Part shown: in pieces, positions 45,666-57,000 of the stretch
How positions within the stretch are numbered: the stretch's first letter is position 1
How the letters are laid out: every line of letters begins with the position of its first letter
From: Siphonodentalium dalli
Taxonomy: Eukaryota > Mollusca > Scaphopoda > Gadilida > Siphonodentaliidae
Length of the DNA stretch: 64,000 nt
Reading direction: 5' to 3'
Assembly (NCBI GenBank): GCA_032622095.1
Contig: CP136068.1
Coordinates: forward strand, 115,619,509 to 115,683,508
Translations under genes and position numbers: made by a program
The notes under the pieces: model-generated
What the model was told of the DNA's origin: nothing
The model's database searches: none
Seen by the model: the letters and a program-made list of their open reading frames with translations, nothing else

Positions 45666-47399
45666 TTTTTTTTGGAAATGACAACTCAAATACAAATTTA
45701 AGATTGAAGGGAATACATTGTATACTATTAATTCAAACAACAACAAAACAACAAGAAAAAAGTCAGTATAGATTTCATAATTATATGTTAATTTCTTCCC
45801 ACCATGCTAGCATTGACGCAGCCCGACAAAGCCCATAGCACATATACATATGTTGATATAAAATACACATGTCTGCACATACATGTATAATTATGTATAT
45901 TATATTTTATGTTAACATAGGCTTTGCAAATGGGCGCACCTTAAAGGGAGAGGAAACGCCCAACAAATCAAGCCGTTACTATATGAAGTACAACAACCGT
46001 GGTGTTATAGCACACCTCACATTTCTCAGTTATGTCCAAACGACGATATCGCATCGCGTAATTCAAAACTCCCGCTAATTATCGCGCGTTCATATTTGTA
46101 AGATCATGACGTCACAGTCCCACTTGCGGCGTTACTCATCCTTAGTTCAGTTATTTATGATGGCCATGACGGTAAAATCATTCCGGCGTCTTTGTTTGTT
46201 ATGCTGCACAATATCCAAGCAATCACAGCCTTCTAAAGACTTCATATTATTATAAACCAACATTATTTACATGTATGTTTTAATTTTTGAACAATTAATT
46301 TACAGCCAGTTAATGGTCGCATAATATTTGAATTTGACAATCTCAGCCAAACTTACATGAATTATTCATAATGAATTTATTCACAACAAATAATCATTTA
46401 TTGTGCACAACAAACATTCAATTTACTGTTTTATTTATTTTCATATACAAAACAGACTAGTTCATGCCATACAGTTTATAGTAAACAAACCAAGTGAGGC
46501 AGTGACGTCACAAACAATAAAGGGAGTTAATATTTCTTCCAACATGGCGGCGTCAAGTAACCAATCTAATTAATTTCGCGGGTTAGTTTGAGACGCCATA
46601 TCTCCGATCGTTTGTGGGCATTTTCGCTTAAACTTTCCACATGGACAGAGGACAGCTTGCTTAATGATATGCGAATGTTTCCTTCCCCGTTAAAGTATAG
46701 CATGCATTTGTACAATTTGTTTCACACCTGGGCCAAATCGACTGAGCATTCCTGTGCTTTCAAGCATCATAGCTGACCCTGAATGACGCCGACGAACGCT
46801 TCATTTCGGCTTCTGTCGTCTGCTCAGGAGTTTCCTTCTTCTCCTTCTCAACGTCCGTTTTATCTGAAACAGGTAAGGATGTGAATACGGGAATTTATAC
46901 CATAATTGCATGTTCTGTTGTGTGTATAACACTATTTTGTAAACTTCATCATTACTCCCTAATGTGGGTATACAGCTTCCTACTGTGGATATACATTTCT
47001 ACTGTGGGTGTAATTGTTCAAACGTACTTCCATGTGTTAAACGTGTATATCCATAGTATAACTACATCCTAGTTAGCAAAATAGTTCCCATGTCACATTC
47101 ATTTAAAATTGGAAGTTGTCATGATATCAATTAGATATGAGGAAACTTGCCTGCAAATCAAATGTAGTTTGCTAGTGTTATATGAACTAGGAAACATGAA
47201 TGGTAATTCCAAGTGACTGATCGCTCAGAAACTGGCTGACGTCATGACGTAAAGGTATGCATCACTACGCATGACGCGCATTCATTATAGCGTCGTGTTT
47301 GTGTCTCTGGGTGAGGATAAACATCAAAGTAAACAGCGGGATAGTAGCAAAATGACAAAAATCATAATTATGACATAAATAAAATACACGAATAGTAGC
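45666..47399. other. Intergenic, nothing recognised
   Basis: AT-rich. Short frames (45869-46078, 46588-46776) lack domains. ACTGTGGGTGTA/ACTGTGGATATA-type words repeat near 46970-47010. Confidence 0.4.
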
Positions 47400-47508
47400 C
47401 GAGAGTACAAATTTGTCACCACTCGTGGCATTATGGTTTTAACCACTCGCCGAAAGTCTCGTGGTTAAAACCACAAATTCCACTCATGGTGAAAATTTTG
47501 TATTCTCC
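47400..47508. repeat. Compact ~50-bp-arm foldback
   Basis: The left half (GAGAGTACAAATTTG, CACCACTCGTGG, TGGTTTTAACCACTCG) is inverted in the right half (CTCGTGGTTAAAACCACA, CCACTCATGGTGA, AATTTTGTATTCTC). The arms meet near 47453. This is a small imperfect palindromic element. Confidence 0.7.
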
Positions 47509-47809
47509 GCAACTATGGGTGTATTCTATATGCATCAGACTAAGGGTGGATACACACATGCATGTAATCTCTGTAAATATCGTGTATTTGGCGTTTTACA
47601 TGGATCATACAGACCATGTAATATGTGTCTGCTGATAAACCAATCATTGCGGCTAGGTTTGACCACAGTGAGTAACGCTCTGAACGTGTAGAGTGTCGTT
47701 GACTGGACGAAGTCGTCAGGCCGCTTAAAATAATTGTTCGCGCGATAACCCAAATGTTGGACGTTCTGTTTAAATCATTGTCAGTCTTCTCTTGGTTGTA
47801 TACCAGTGA

Positions 47810-47970
47810 TGGTCCCAGGATTTCCACAAAGCAGAGGCTATATTATACCGGAAGCTACCGGACTGATCATTACATATTTCATCGACCGGAGTGGGGGGGC
47901 ATGTAGCAACATGAGGCCTACCCCCCTGAAGCCACGCAGCCACTCCTGATTTGTAAATATTGTAGTTGAC
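47810..47970 (+). repeat. Dispersed repeat U, copy 1
   Basis: Matches the complement of 60230-60420: CAGGATTTCC against CAGGATATCC, GCAGAGGCTATATTAT against GCAGGGGCTATACTAT, GAAGCTACCGG, TCATCGACCGGAGTGGG and GCCACGCA. It contains the C/G-rich CTACCCCCCTGAAG segment. Confidence 0.6.
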
Positions 47971-50640
47971 AGTCATATCTGCCGTGCCTGTTTGCTACGA
48001 GTGATTAATCTCATATGCAGCAATTGATGCTATTCATATAATTATGAACATATTATTACAGCTTTAAATTTGAAGGTATACAGAAGGTGGTGTTGCTGCA
48101 TGTGTGTCTTCATTCGGGAAAAGGGTTGTCCAGCTACGAGTCCACAACTACGTCACCTTTCCTCTCTTGTGTTATATACACACAATTTACAACTATGGAA
48201 TATTTAAGTAAAACATTATGTTGTACATTCTTGCCCAGATAATCCCGGCCGATACTTTAATTAAATCCCTTAGTTATTCGAAACTTTCGAGAACCAGCCC
48301 CCTCCCCCAATCATGGATTATAGTCCAAAATGTGATAACTCAAGCCTGTACAGGCTAAAATGGTGACAGTTAGGAACTTGTTCATCCTTTGGCATGAGAA
48401 GTATATACTGCTCTGTAAATTCTGGGTTGAAATGGGGGGGGGGGGTGACTCTTTTTTCTTTCAACGTTGTACCTGCATTAATGTTTTTGGCGCTGTAATG
48501 GATATATGCAAAGACATCCCAATTGAAAGTTATCACATGAGCTCGCCCTCAAATTATCCGAGCAATCTCAACAAACTGGTATTGTCTGTCTTAATGTTCC
48601 AATGCCTGTATTCAAGGCATGAGAGCACCATATCGGATTGTTAAAATTTGAACTGAGGCCATGCATAGTCGAGGAACAAATATCCTTATCCTGACTCGAT
48701 TCGGCGTTGTCCGATTAGGCTAAATCACTTTATAACATGGAATCCACCATGTACGAGTTAGTTGATTGCCATGTGTATTAATATAGCACTTCCAAAATGT
48801 GGAGCCAGAAAGCCGTTCGGGTTCTGCTGGACGAGATCAAATTGGGAGTCAGTGTGTGGGGCATTAAACACTCATGTATCACAATCGTCCTAAAATAGCT
48901 TCAAAAGTATACACATTTATTTTTATTTTGGATGACCCTGTTTCCAAGAAATGACAAACAAACTCAAATCCATTTTTCGAAATGAACTAAAACTCGTGAA
49001 AAACAGGAACATATATCAGACAGGATTTATTCATTTCGGCATCCATGAAAAAAGACATGTTTATGACTGGCCTGAAATCTCTTGATAACAGTTAGTTTGA
49101 TTTTGGCTTATAACTACTCACCGGTCTCGCCTGTTGAAATGGAACGATCGCGTGCAGGCGATTAATGCTATCAATGATTGGTGTGACCATGTAAAATACA
49201 TGTATTTTACATACAGACATTACATGCATGTGTGTATCCACCCTAAGCTATAAGATGTTTCGATATATTTAGCTAACACATGTGCACGAGTCAGCTTTAA
49301 GTTGACTATTCTATTATTCTGGTATTCTAACGATTCTTATTCGAGTGCACGTACTCGTTCATATCATGGTGTATTTATTTATTTCATGGGCAGGAAATGC
49401 CAAAATGTGATATGTGGCAATGCTTTCAGTTTCTCGTATTCTGTTACACGTGGGTAACCGTTAATTCAGTTTCACACACCAGTTCTTTCGCATGCTATGT
49501 GGCGACACATTCATTTTGAAGTAGTCATGATTAACAGCCATTCCAAGAAAAACAAGGACACATTTCTGATTAATTTCTATGGTATGTTTGTATCCAATTA
49601 GTCCCTTACATGTATATTATAAACATTTTTGCAGTTCTACTCAGCGTCCATAATTCACTAAATACGAATTCCCATCTGCAATCCACACCGGACTGCTGTG
49701 ATATGCAGGTGGTAATTCGCTGCATCTATGTATAATGCCGTATATGGTGATAAGGTTCAAGAAGAAACAACACCACAACCAACCCTTGCTTCTAACTATA
49801 TCGTGTTTCTCGCATTGATACTCGTTATATTTTCGAATTTGGTGTTGTTGGAAATGAAAACGATTAGCATGGCAATTACAAAAGCCTGCAAATAATTTCT
49901 GATTTTGAGCGTTACGTTCAAGGAAGACAACAGACTGATTGAGAGGGAGAGATATTTGTTATAATTGGAACATTGTTATCCTCAAAATGTGCTTGAGACG
50001 AGAAGTGGAAGCAGGAATATAGTTGAATCGACCATGCAGCTTTCCATATTTGGCTATTATATTATTATAGTGATGATATGCACCTATATCGGTGGCCTTT
50101 GGTAATAATTTCCAACAACTGTAGTCGAAATATATCGCATTATTATCCGCGACGTTGCCTCTATTTCTTGATTTCAATGTAAAATGTACAGATTCACTTT
50201 GCATGCACGTGTAAACGTTCGTGTGTGACATGCATATACACATATGGATGTTAACTTGCACCTGGAAATATTTAACTAAGAATGCAATGCGAAGTCCAGC
50301 AAATCAATTTCCTACTTTTTTTTCTGCAGTCCCAACTCTTCCACATTTCAACCATGACCACGAGAAACTGGCTGCCAACAGCAATGATGATCATCACGAT
50401 GCTCTGTTCTTCAATCAACGCCGCCTGGCGTTCCACAATCCCACCCACACCGCCTGTATGAAAGGAAACAAGATAGTAAACTGGTGTTGTGTGTCAATTT
50501 GTCAGTGGAGTTGATGAATATGGTTTATAATGGCAATGGTAAAATTGCATGTTGTATATCGTTTACATAAGTCACCACGTCGTTTTCTGCCAGTTTGCAT
50601 ATAACTTGATGACGGGAGCTTCCTGAATGTTTGCGAAATC
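47971..50640. other. Intergenic, nothing recognised
   Basis: AT-rich with one G run at 48436-48446. The 97-codon frame at 50221-50514 has an Asn/His-rich middle (FNHDHEKLAANSNDDHHD) and is preceded by CTGCAG. It might be an exon, but no family is recognised. Confidence 0.35.
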
Positions 50641-51470
50641 CCTGTGCCAATACATTCTCTTAAATATGCGAGTCGACCATAGGTCGCCTCGCATAATATA
50701 TAAGAGAATGCATTGGCCTAACAAATTTTATATTATTTTTTATAATTGTTAAAAAATTAAGAAAAAAATGAAAAATAAAATGAAAAAAGCATGTAAGAAA
50801 TAATGATAAAAAATTTTCAAATTGTTAAAGATGTAATAAAAATTTGATCAAGAATGTGTAAAAACAAAAATGATAACAATGATAAAATTGTTAAAGATTA
50901 TAAGAAAAAATGATACAAATTGCTAAAGAATGCTAGAAAAATGGATAACAAAATTATATGAATTGTTAAAAAATGTAAGAAAAAATGATAAAATTTGTTA
51001 AAGAATGCTAGAAAAATTTATAATTTTTTTTATAAGAATTGTTAAAGACATATTATGGACTTGTTCGTGTACGTACTATTCAGGCACCATGCCAACTTGG
51101 AGAATGTAGCATTCTACTACCATAGCCGAAAATCTGAAGCAAATTGACCGTACCACTTCAAAGGAAACATCGTCCGAACTATGCTCAAATGTAAATATTT
51201 ACGTCTAGATTCGGGACGCAACTATCGGCGATAAACTTACGAAAATGATTTCGCCATCGAAAGTCACTGCATTTCATTAATATATAAGAATGACGGTTTG
51301 TGTTGTCAAATTGAAAATAATATTTGTAAAACATAACTACTTTGAGGAAGATTATTCACCATTTCTATTTGGTCATCCTACTGGAGTGTTTCATGTCACT
51401 TTAAAGAATGTAGGAAAAATTATGAAAAATTAAAAAAATTGCTAAAGAATGTAAGAATAATGTAGATGTA
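50641..51470. mobile_element. Hairpin cassette copy E: one hairpin plus expanded spacer
   Basis: CCTGTG and one hairpin (50647-50716) are followed by a long run of TTGTTAAAGAATGTAAGAAA-type units with a ~30-bp period, the same spacer motif as in the other copies but inverted. There are eight or more diverged units to about 51470. A 355-bp TTAA MITE interrupts it (51046-51400). No second hairpin was found, so the copy is truncated or still undefined on the right. Confidence 0.7.
51046..51400. mobile_element. ~355-bp TTAA MITE, copy 2, nested in the cassette spacer
   Basis: Same element as 40467-40821, here with intact TTAA at both sides (51042-51045 and 51401-51404). The target lies inside a spacer unit (TTGTTAAAGAATG), which reads normally again after the element. 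The nesting dates this insertion after the spacer expansion. Confidence 0.85.
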
Positions 51471-52665
51471 TTCGAATCCGCGTTCCTGATCGTGCGCGAA
51501 CGGAAGGATACCAAGAACATGTTATTGATGAGTTGCTCCATGCAGAGTTTATCTCCCTTGCTGACTCGAATAGACCGTTCCATGCCACCGGCGACATTTT
51601 ACCCACATTTTGTGGACTTCCGCGAAATTAATATATACCAAGCGAATAGAGTCACACGTTGCCCCGACCAGACACGCACGCTATCTAACACAGTTTGCGT
51701 AATTTTGTTCACTAAATTTGGAAAGTCCCAATATAACCAAATAAATATTTCGCGTAATATAGCGCTTTAGCTTTCTGGTTATTTTATCAACACAAATGTA
51801 TAAACGCACGCGGAGAACAACACGCATAGCAAACACCACTCAAACCAGACACAAAAGTTCTGCTTTGCAGTTATTTTGCCAAGAAGTATGCAAAATCGTC
51901 AGTAAGACCTACTGCTGTCAATAGGTTTTAGTGAGGGAATTGTTAGTAAAGCACATATGACATTTGAATTTGGAGGAATCGAGTTCTTCATTTCGCTGAA
52001 GAAAAAAAAACCGCGCTAAATATAGAAAAACCAGACTGGTACCCAGTCGACGACAGTCAGAAAGGATGACTGGTGCGTTCTGGTAGAGATTGTATTTGTA
52101 CACCGACAACTAACCCGTGAACAACGTGACGTCATGTTCGCGGGTTAGATTTGATTTTTACTCCCGGATAACGCGTGAGTAATGGAACTATCAGGTGGGC
52201 ACGATGTGGAACTTGTTATCGCGCACCGCGTGTATACTGTTCGGCAATTTCTTGATAGCCGTGGTCCCATGGGCATTTTATTTATAAATAATTGTTTTTT
52301 TTCGGTTTAAAAGTCGAACTGCGCGACCAGGAGGCCGAGTCCGGTAAAAGGTGTAGTTGGGAATTTCAATTTCGTTTATTGTTCTTTACATTATTATGCC
52401 AATAATGTTGATTTTTGGTTTGTGACAAGCTATGTCAATAATTATTACCAATACAAAACATTTAAAAAATAATTTGTAAGTCTTATATTTCAACTTTTAT
52501 AGATATTTTTCGTTCTACAGCCCACTGATGGCTGTGGTAGTAGACGGCCGCCGGTTCGTTTATTAGGTGCTGGTTGTTATTGTTATTTTAACGGAATTCT
52601 GAATTGGTCATTCGCGAAACCAATATATTTTATATTTTATAATTACAAGCATGGGTATATAATAT
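51471..52665. other. Intergenic or 5' flank of the candidate gene at 52666
   Basis: Mostly featureless. A small palindrome at 52110-52150 pairs CTAACCCGTGAAC with GTTCGCGGGTTAG around GTGACGTCAT, a CRE-like octamer. Whether this has any regulatory role is unknown. Confidence 0.4.
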
Positions 52666-52835
52666 ATGATCTTGAGTGTGTTACCATTTCTGACTATGGT
52701 TTTATTGTCTTGGTCTGTTCTTGTCCTCGCGAACGAATTGCGTATCGGTGCGATTGTGAACACTCAAGAACATGGACGGATCGATTCGATGCGGTTTTGG
52801 AATCTTTCATCTGATTCATTCGATTCAAATTCGAC
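52666..52835 (+). CDS. Candidate first exon with signal peptide
   Basis: ATG at 52666 opens a frame with a clear secretion signal: about 22 hydrophobic residues (ILSVLPFLTMVLLSWSVLVLA) and then NELRIGAIVNTQEHG. A start of I/L-R-I-G-A-I after the signal is seen in the ligand-binding lobes of ionotropic glutamate receptors and receptor guanylate cyclases, but this is only a hint. A possible donor (ACT/GTAATT) lies at about 52836; past it the frame runs to a stop at 52921-52923 with low-quality sequence. The gene would converge with the Ig gene on the other strand. No second exon is found. Confidence 0.35.
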
Positions 52836-53194
52836 TGTAATTGGATCATTGGCACTAGTTGCATTCTCCTTAAATGCTAGCCACCTTTTTTTCGCGAATA
52901 TATTTTACAGCCTGTTCTCATGAAAATAAGCACAATACGGGCTTATTTTTAATGTCGCATTTTTTTTATTCAATTTAAACAGCTTCTGAACATGTTAACC
53001 TGTTATTTGAACTAAAGTAGACAATTGCTCAGTCTTATGAATTATATCAGTAGAATTGTATGCGGTTTTAGACTTAAATTAGTGAATATTGGGGTGGGTG
53101 TCGAAAAATTGGGAATAAACAAATATTTTGCAGGGCTGGTGTGGTGGGTCCCCGAAAATGCCGGTTGCAACAAAAATTGGCCCACCTTCTTGCA

Positions 53195-53200
53195 TTTATT
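53195..53200 (-). promoter_or_regulatory. Polyadenylation signal of the Ig gene
   Basis: The plus strand TTTATT is AATAAA on the minus strand, about 45 nt after the stop codon of the Ig-tail exon (53245-53247). This supports the reading of that exon as terminal. Confidence 0.5.
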
Positions 53201-53244
53201 TTTTACTACCCCCCCCCCCCCCATTGGACCGCAGTGAAAATACA

Positions 53245-53888
53245 TTATGAAGAACGCTCATCTGGTACGTCCTGCCATGAAAATAAGCTCATATATGACT
53301 GTTTCGATCGCGTCCCAATAGGTTCATATAGAGCGTAATTCAGATTCAAATAATCCTTATGTGAGCCCATTTCGTGTTTGAAATAAGTTCGATATGAGCT
53401 ATTTACGGGAGAATAGGCTGTGCTATTAAGTTCGTACGTACTTAACCAGGTTTCTGTGAATGCTCGCGGATCGAGCTCATTTGTCAGTGCTGTCAAACTG
53501 CTCCCGTAAGTCAAGTTTACACGTGCCGTCATGGAGCCATATTTGTTCCGACACTTTATCCTGTAGATGCCGAATGAGTCATCCGTTACTTGTGGGATTA
53601 TCAGATTGATAGTGAATGTGTTCGGCCATGGGTTCGTCGTGAATGGGGGTTTTTCACCAGTGGAGAGGACATCTGATAGACTTCCCATTGAGAACAAATC
53701 AATCGTCGATTTACTAATGCCCAGCTCGAGTGCCATCCCTGTATTCACGGTAACTCCTGACACACCGTCGAATTCCCACTGTAGGTCATATGGCTCTGGA
53801 TGTGATCTCAATGGTACGATTATCGTCGTGTCTTTACCCGTCGTTGAAAATTGTAGACCGTAATCTGCTATTAATGATCTGGGCGCAC
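53245..53888 (-). CDS. Terminal exon: Ig-like domain plus tail with ITAM-like motif
   Basis: Minus-strand exon after a CGTTTTCAG acceptor, phase 1, 214 codons to TAA. The first ~130 residues look like an I-set Ig domain: SHPEPYDLQWEFDG in the B-C region, TFTINLIIPQVTDDSFGIYR and NKYGS in the E-F-G region. The canonical B and F cysteines are not at the expected positions; one Cys lies two residues past the F site. Several N-x-S/T sequons follow. The last ~45 residues (from SHKDYLNLNY) contain YEPI, seven residues, then YMSL, which fits the ITAM spacing Y-x-x-I/L-x(6-8)-Y-x-x-L. No membrane segment separates Ig domain and tail in this exon, so the tail's location is unresolved. Such proteins are usually adhesion or immune-type receptors. 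Confidence 0.72.
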
Positions 53889-53961
53889 CTGAAAACGTTA
53901 TGACGAGAAGTTTTTGGTCATATCTTACAAATACCCAATACACATGAATACATACATCCAA

Positions 53962-54683
53962 AACAATGTTCGAATTTACTGGTACAATATAGTTTTACAG
54001 TTATTGTATTATATGAGTCACAAAACAAGTTATAGGGAAGAGAGTTTAGAAGGACATGACCACTGAGATTGATAGTGGAATATGTTATTATTGTTATGGT
54101 ATATGATTATGTATACTATTTCAATACTATTAGCGTTTCCATATTGAATATCTATTGTAAATTACTTTGGCTTTTTAAAGTGGCTTGTTGTCTGCAAAGA
54201 TATTATAGTTTTGGCTAAAGGCGGATATATTTCTCTCTATTATGTTTGATGGTTATGGGCAAAGTAATTTTTTTTCCAGATATTACAAAACTAACCAAGG
54301 CTTTGTCCATCTTGCTTCCAAAGCTTCAGATTTACCTGTTACAAATGGTGAAGAGACCGATAATGACACTGTATCCACATATACGTTGCATTGCAGTAGT
54401 ATACACATATCCTTAATTGTTTCAAATTTGATTGTGAGCGGGATAAGCTATTGTCCTACGTATTTTAGTAAACACAAGCAAGATTGACTGGCGTAGACTG
54501 GGTTAAAACGTAGCCAAACATTCAATATGATATCTACCCGTTGACATATACATAGGAGTTTGGCTGAATGGATTTGCATTCATGGACGCTATAAGTTGTT
54601 GTTGTCTCTCATCAACTTTGGGCTAAATGTTCAATCTTCATGCGCGCCTGTGTTAAATGTGTTGTTTTGGATAAAATGTCAAA
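53962..54683 (-). other. Ig-gene intron, distal part
   Basis: Intronic sequence between the two Ig exons, which are 2.6 kb apart. The 81-codon plus-strand frame at 54242-54487 has no motif. Confidence 0.5.
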
Positions 54684-54685
54684 TA

Positions 54686-55149
54686 TGTGACCCGCCATAT
54701 CAAATCCAGTCGTAAGTCGGGATTTGTTTTACCCTATGCAATGCATTCTCTTATATATGCGAGTCGACCATAGGTCGCCTCGCATATATAAGAGAATGCG
54801 CATTATTGGCCTAACATTTTTATACAATTTTAATAATTTTTTCTTGTATTCTTGAACAATTTTATAATTTCACCCATACAGAGCCCCAGACAAACATGAG
54901 CAGACGACACTCTTCTATATGCTTCTATATATGTGTGGGGCTCCCTGCAGGGTAATGGATGTTTTTTTTATTTTATGTCCTAAAAATTGTAAGAAACATT
55001 TATTTAAAAAAAAGATAAAAAATTGTTAGGCCAATGCATTCTCTTATATATGCGAGGCGACCTATGGTCGACTCGCATATATAAGAGAATGCATTGGCAC
55101 AGGGTAAAAAAATCCCGACTTACGACTGGATTTGATATGGCGGGTCACA
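54686..55149. mobile_element. TA-flanked MITE carrying the hairpin cassette, copy C
   Basis: TGTGACCC ends with TA at 54684-54685 and 55150-55151, inside the Ig-gene intron. The left hairpin (about 54737-54809) has a small insertion (GCGCATTATTGG) near its end; the right hairpin (55031-55097) is intact. The internal GAGCCCC/GGGGCTC hairpin is present at about 54871-54943. Confidence 0.88.
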
Positions 55150-55214
55150 TATTGCTACTATCGATCAATTGAGTTGATTCAATGAACCATCCGTTTTAAA
55201 ATGTTCAGCCTTAA

Positions 55215-55440
55215 TGGATTGTCAGTTTGGACATGTCTAGCATTTGGAACGTTTGGTGTACCAGTCGGAAAATTCCAACCCACTGCATGGAATAGAAAAT
55301 GGAATTTTCACTACAGCGACATCTCGAAGGGCGGGCCTGGTTCAGTTGAAAATTCCAAGGTGGACACACCAACCCAGAAACTCTAGCCGTACCCCTGTTT
55401 GCATTTTATGTCAACGTTTACCCCGTTTCCCTTACATGGT
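55215..55440 (+). repeat. Fragment related to 59440-59700 (inverted)
   Basis: The strongest shared block is AATTCCAAGGTGGA, then CACCAACCC and CTCTAGCC, matching the complement of 59510-59560. Surrounding sequence is less alike. It is intronic to the Ig gene. Confidence 0.45.
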
Positions 55441-55669
55441 ATGGTGCACTACCCCCACCCTGATTTGGACTGCGTCACTTTGGAACATACGGTTATATAA
55501 ATACGTCGTGTCATGGATTGACAGTAAATACTGTTGCAGTCGGCGACACTTTTTGGGCACATTTCCTCATCTCCCTTATGTCATTGAGATGACTATAAAA
55601 AATGGGTAAAAATTAATTTGGTGTCCCTCCTCATCCACAATTTTCGGCGAGGTCATCTTTAAACCACAT

Positions 55670-55840
55670 CCTTCGATTCCCGATATCACGGTGATGACTA
55701 TGTATCAGTTGGTTTAAATCTGCGACTGAAATATTGTTATTGAATTTGGTGCATCACTATAAAATGTTTAACCTGCACCATTGTCTTCCTCGTAAAGGAC
55801 TGATAATGTAGGACCCCTGTAGAGCCTCACTAGATGGTCC
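55670..55840 (+). repeat. Fragment of repeat T family
   Basis: Shares GATATCA-GG-GATGA-TATG, TCTTCCTCGTAAA and CTAGATGGTC with 33225-33665, in the same order. It is intronic. Confidence 0.55.
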
Positions 55841-55873
55841 CCGTTAATTAAAATTAATAGAGAGACATACATT

Positions 55874-55970
55874 TGCCACTATATTTGAAACTGACAACGA
55901 ACCATTATCAATTTAATTTGTGTATTGTGGCTTACGGCAGAGCCTGGGTCGTTGGATGCACTCATTTGCA
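55874..55970 (-). pseudogene. Decayed duplicate of the 3' end of the Ig exon
   Basis: About 97 bp that align with 56447-56527, covering the last ~27 codons of the Ig exon and the start of its intron. The minus-strand frame stays open and reads SASNDPGSAVSHNTQIK against SASNEAGSAVSNNTQIN in the intact exon. The donor is GTCAGT instead of GTAAGT. The rest of the exon is missing, so it is a partial tandem duplication, not a usable exon as far as can be seen. Confidence 0.72.
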
Positions 55971-56461
55971 TATATATAGCAGATACTTAAAGATGTAGTC
56001 GGGGTTACTGATATCGTTTAAACACTCTTGCTTGATAAGCACCATAATGCATAACACACGTTTGCGTTGGGGAAAATAATCAGTCAAGTCTAGAATTAAT
56101 GTTATTTAGTGGAATACTTTAGGGACAATTAAATTATTTCTTTTGTGTGGATAATTTTATAACCTTTGAAATTGTGTCGACTCTGCGTATAGTAAAACTG
56201 TTCAGCGCCACAAAGTCAGTGGCCTTCCCAGAAATAAACTTTATAAAATATATAGGTGCCGTATCTTGAGGTATCGAATCCTGAATATATCTTTGAATTA
56301 ATCCGCCATCCTTATGTTTATATATCATTCAGGGGCAGTAGGAAGACAATACTTATCATATTACGTGTTCATAATTTTGTTGTTATATAATTTGTTATTG
56401 TACAAATAAAACATCAATCAATATAAAAAGAAATATATTTGCAAATATATTTGAAACTTAC

Positions 56462-56758
56462 AACGAACTATAATACAATTAATTTGTGTATTGTTGCTAA
56501 CGGCAGACCCTGCTTCGTTGGATGCACTCAGTTGCAAGTACCCCGTGTCTTCGCAGCGAGCCTTGAATTCTAGTAATCCGCTGTTCCCTGTTGTGCTACG
56601 TGGCCAGCTTGCCGCGATGACACTGAGGCCTGACTGTGGTTTTCGGATGCTGTAATAGTCGGGTGTTGGGTTGCTGTCCACTCTATATTCAACAACCACT
56701 GTCTGTCCCTCGGTCAAAGTCCGGTCCTCTATCCGGTATTCCAAGATATTCGGTCGGT
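56462..56758 (-). CDS. Ig-like domain exon lacking the canonical disulphide
   Basis: A 297-bp exon with phase 1 at both ends, the usual arrangement for a single Ig domain. It starts after GATCAACAG and ends at a strong GTAAGT donor. The residues include RTLTEGQTVVVEYRV, then DSNPTPDYY, a LLEFKARCEDTGY segment and LQLSASNEAGSA, a clear I-set pattern. The B-strand cysteine is replaced by Tyr (VEYRV) and the F-strand one by Leu (YLQLSA), so the usual disulphide cannot form. It joins the exon at 53888 in frame. Upstream exons, including any signal peptide, should lie beyond 56758 on the minus strand but were not identified. Confidence 0.8.
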
Positions 56759-56888
56759 CTGTTGATCGGAAAGCGTGGAATTGGTTATAATTATGTATAA
56801 TAATTCTAACCTCGATATACCATGGTCAAGTGGTCCTGCAATGTACTATAATGTTCATCGGTCCTGCTAATTTGCAATGATGCTGGCC

Positions 56889-56889
56889 A

Positions 56890-56933
<44 letters not shown>

Positions 56934-57000
56934 ATATATATATAACCCGCCGTCTGTGAGGGTGTATGTGTGTGTGTGTGTGAGGGTGTGTGTGTGTGTA
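56889..57000. repeat. (TA)n and (GT)n microsatellites
   Basis: A TA run spans 56892-56942 with one CATG interruption, followed by GT-rich runs at 56964-57000. Short frames here are artefacts. Confidence 0.9.
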
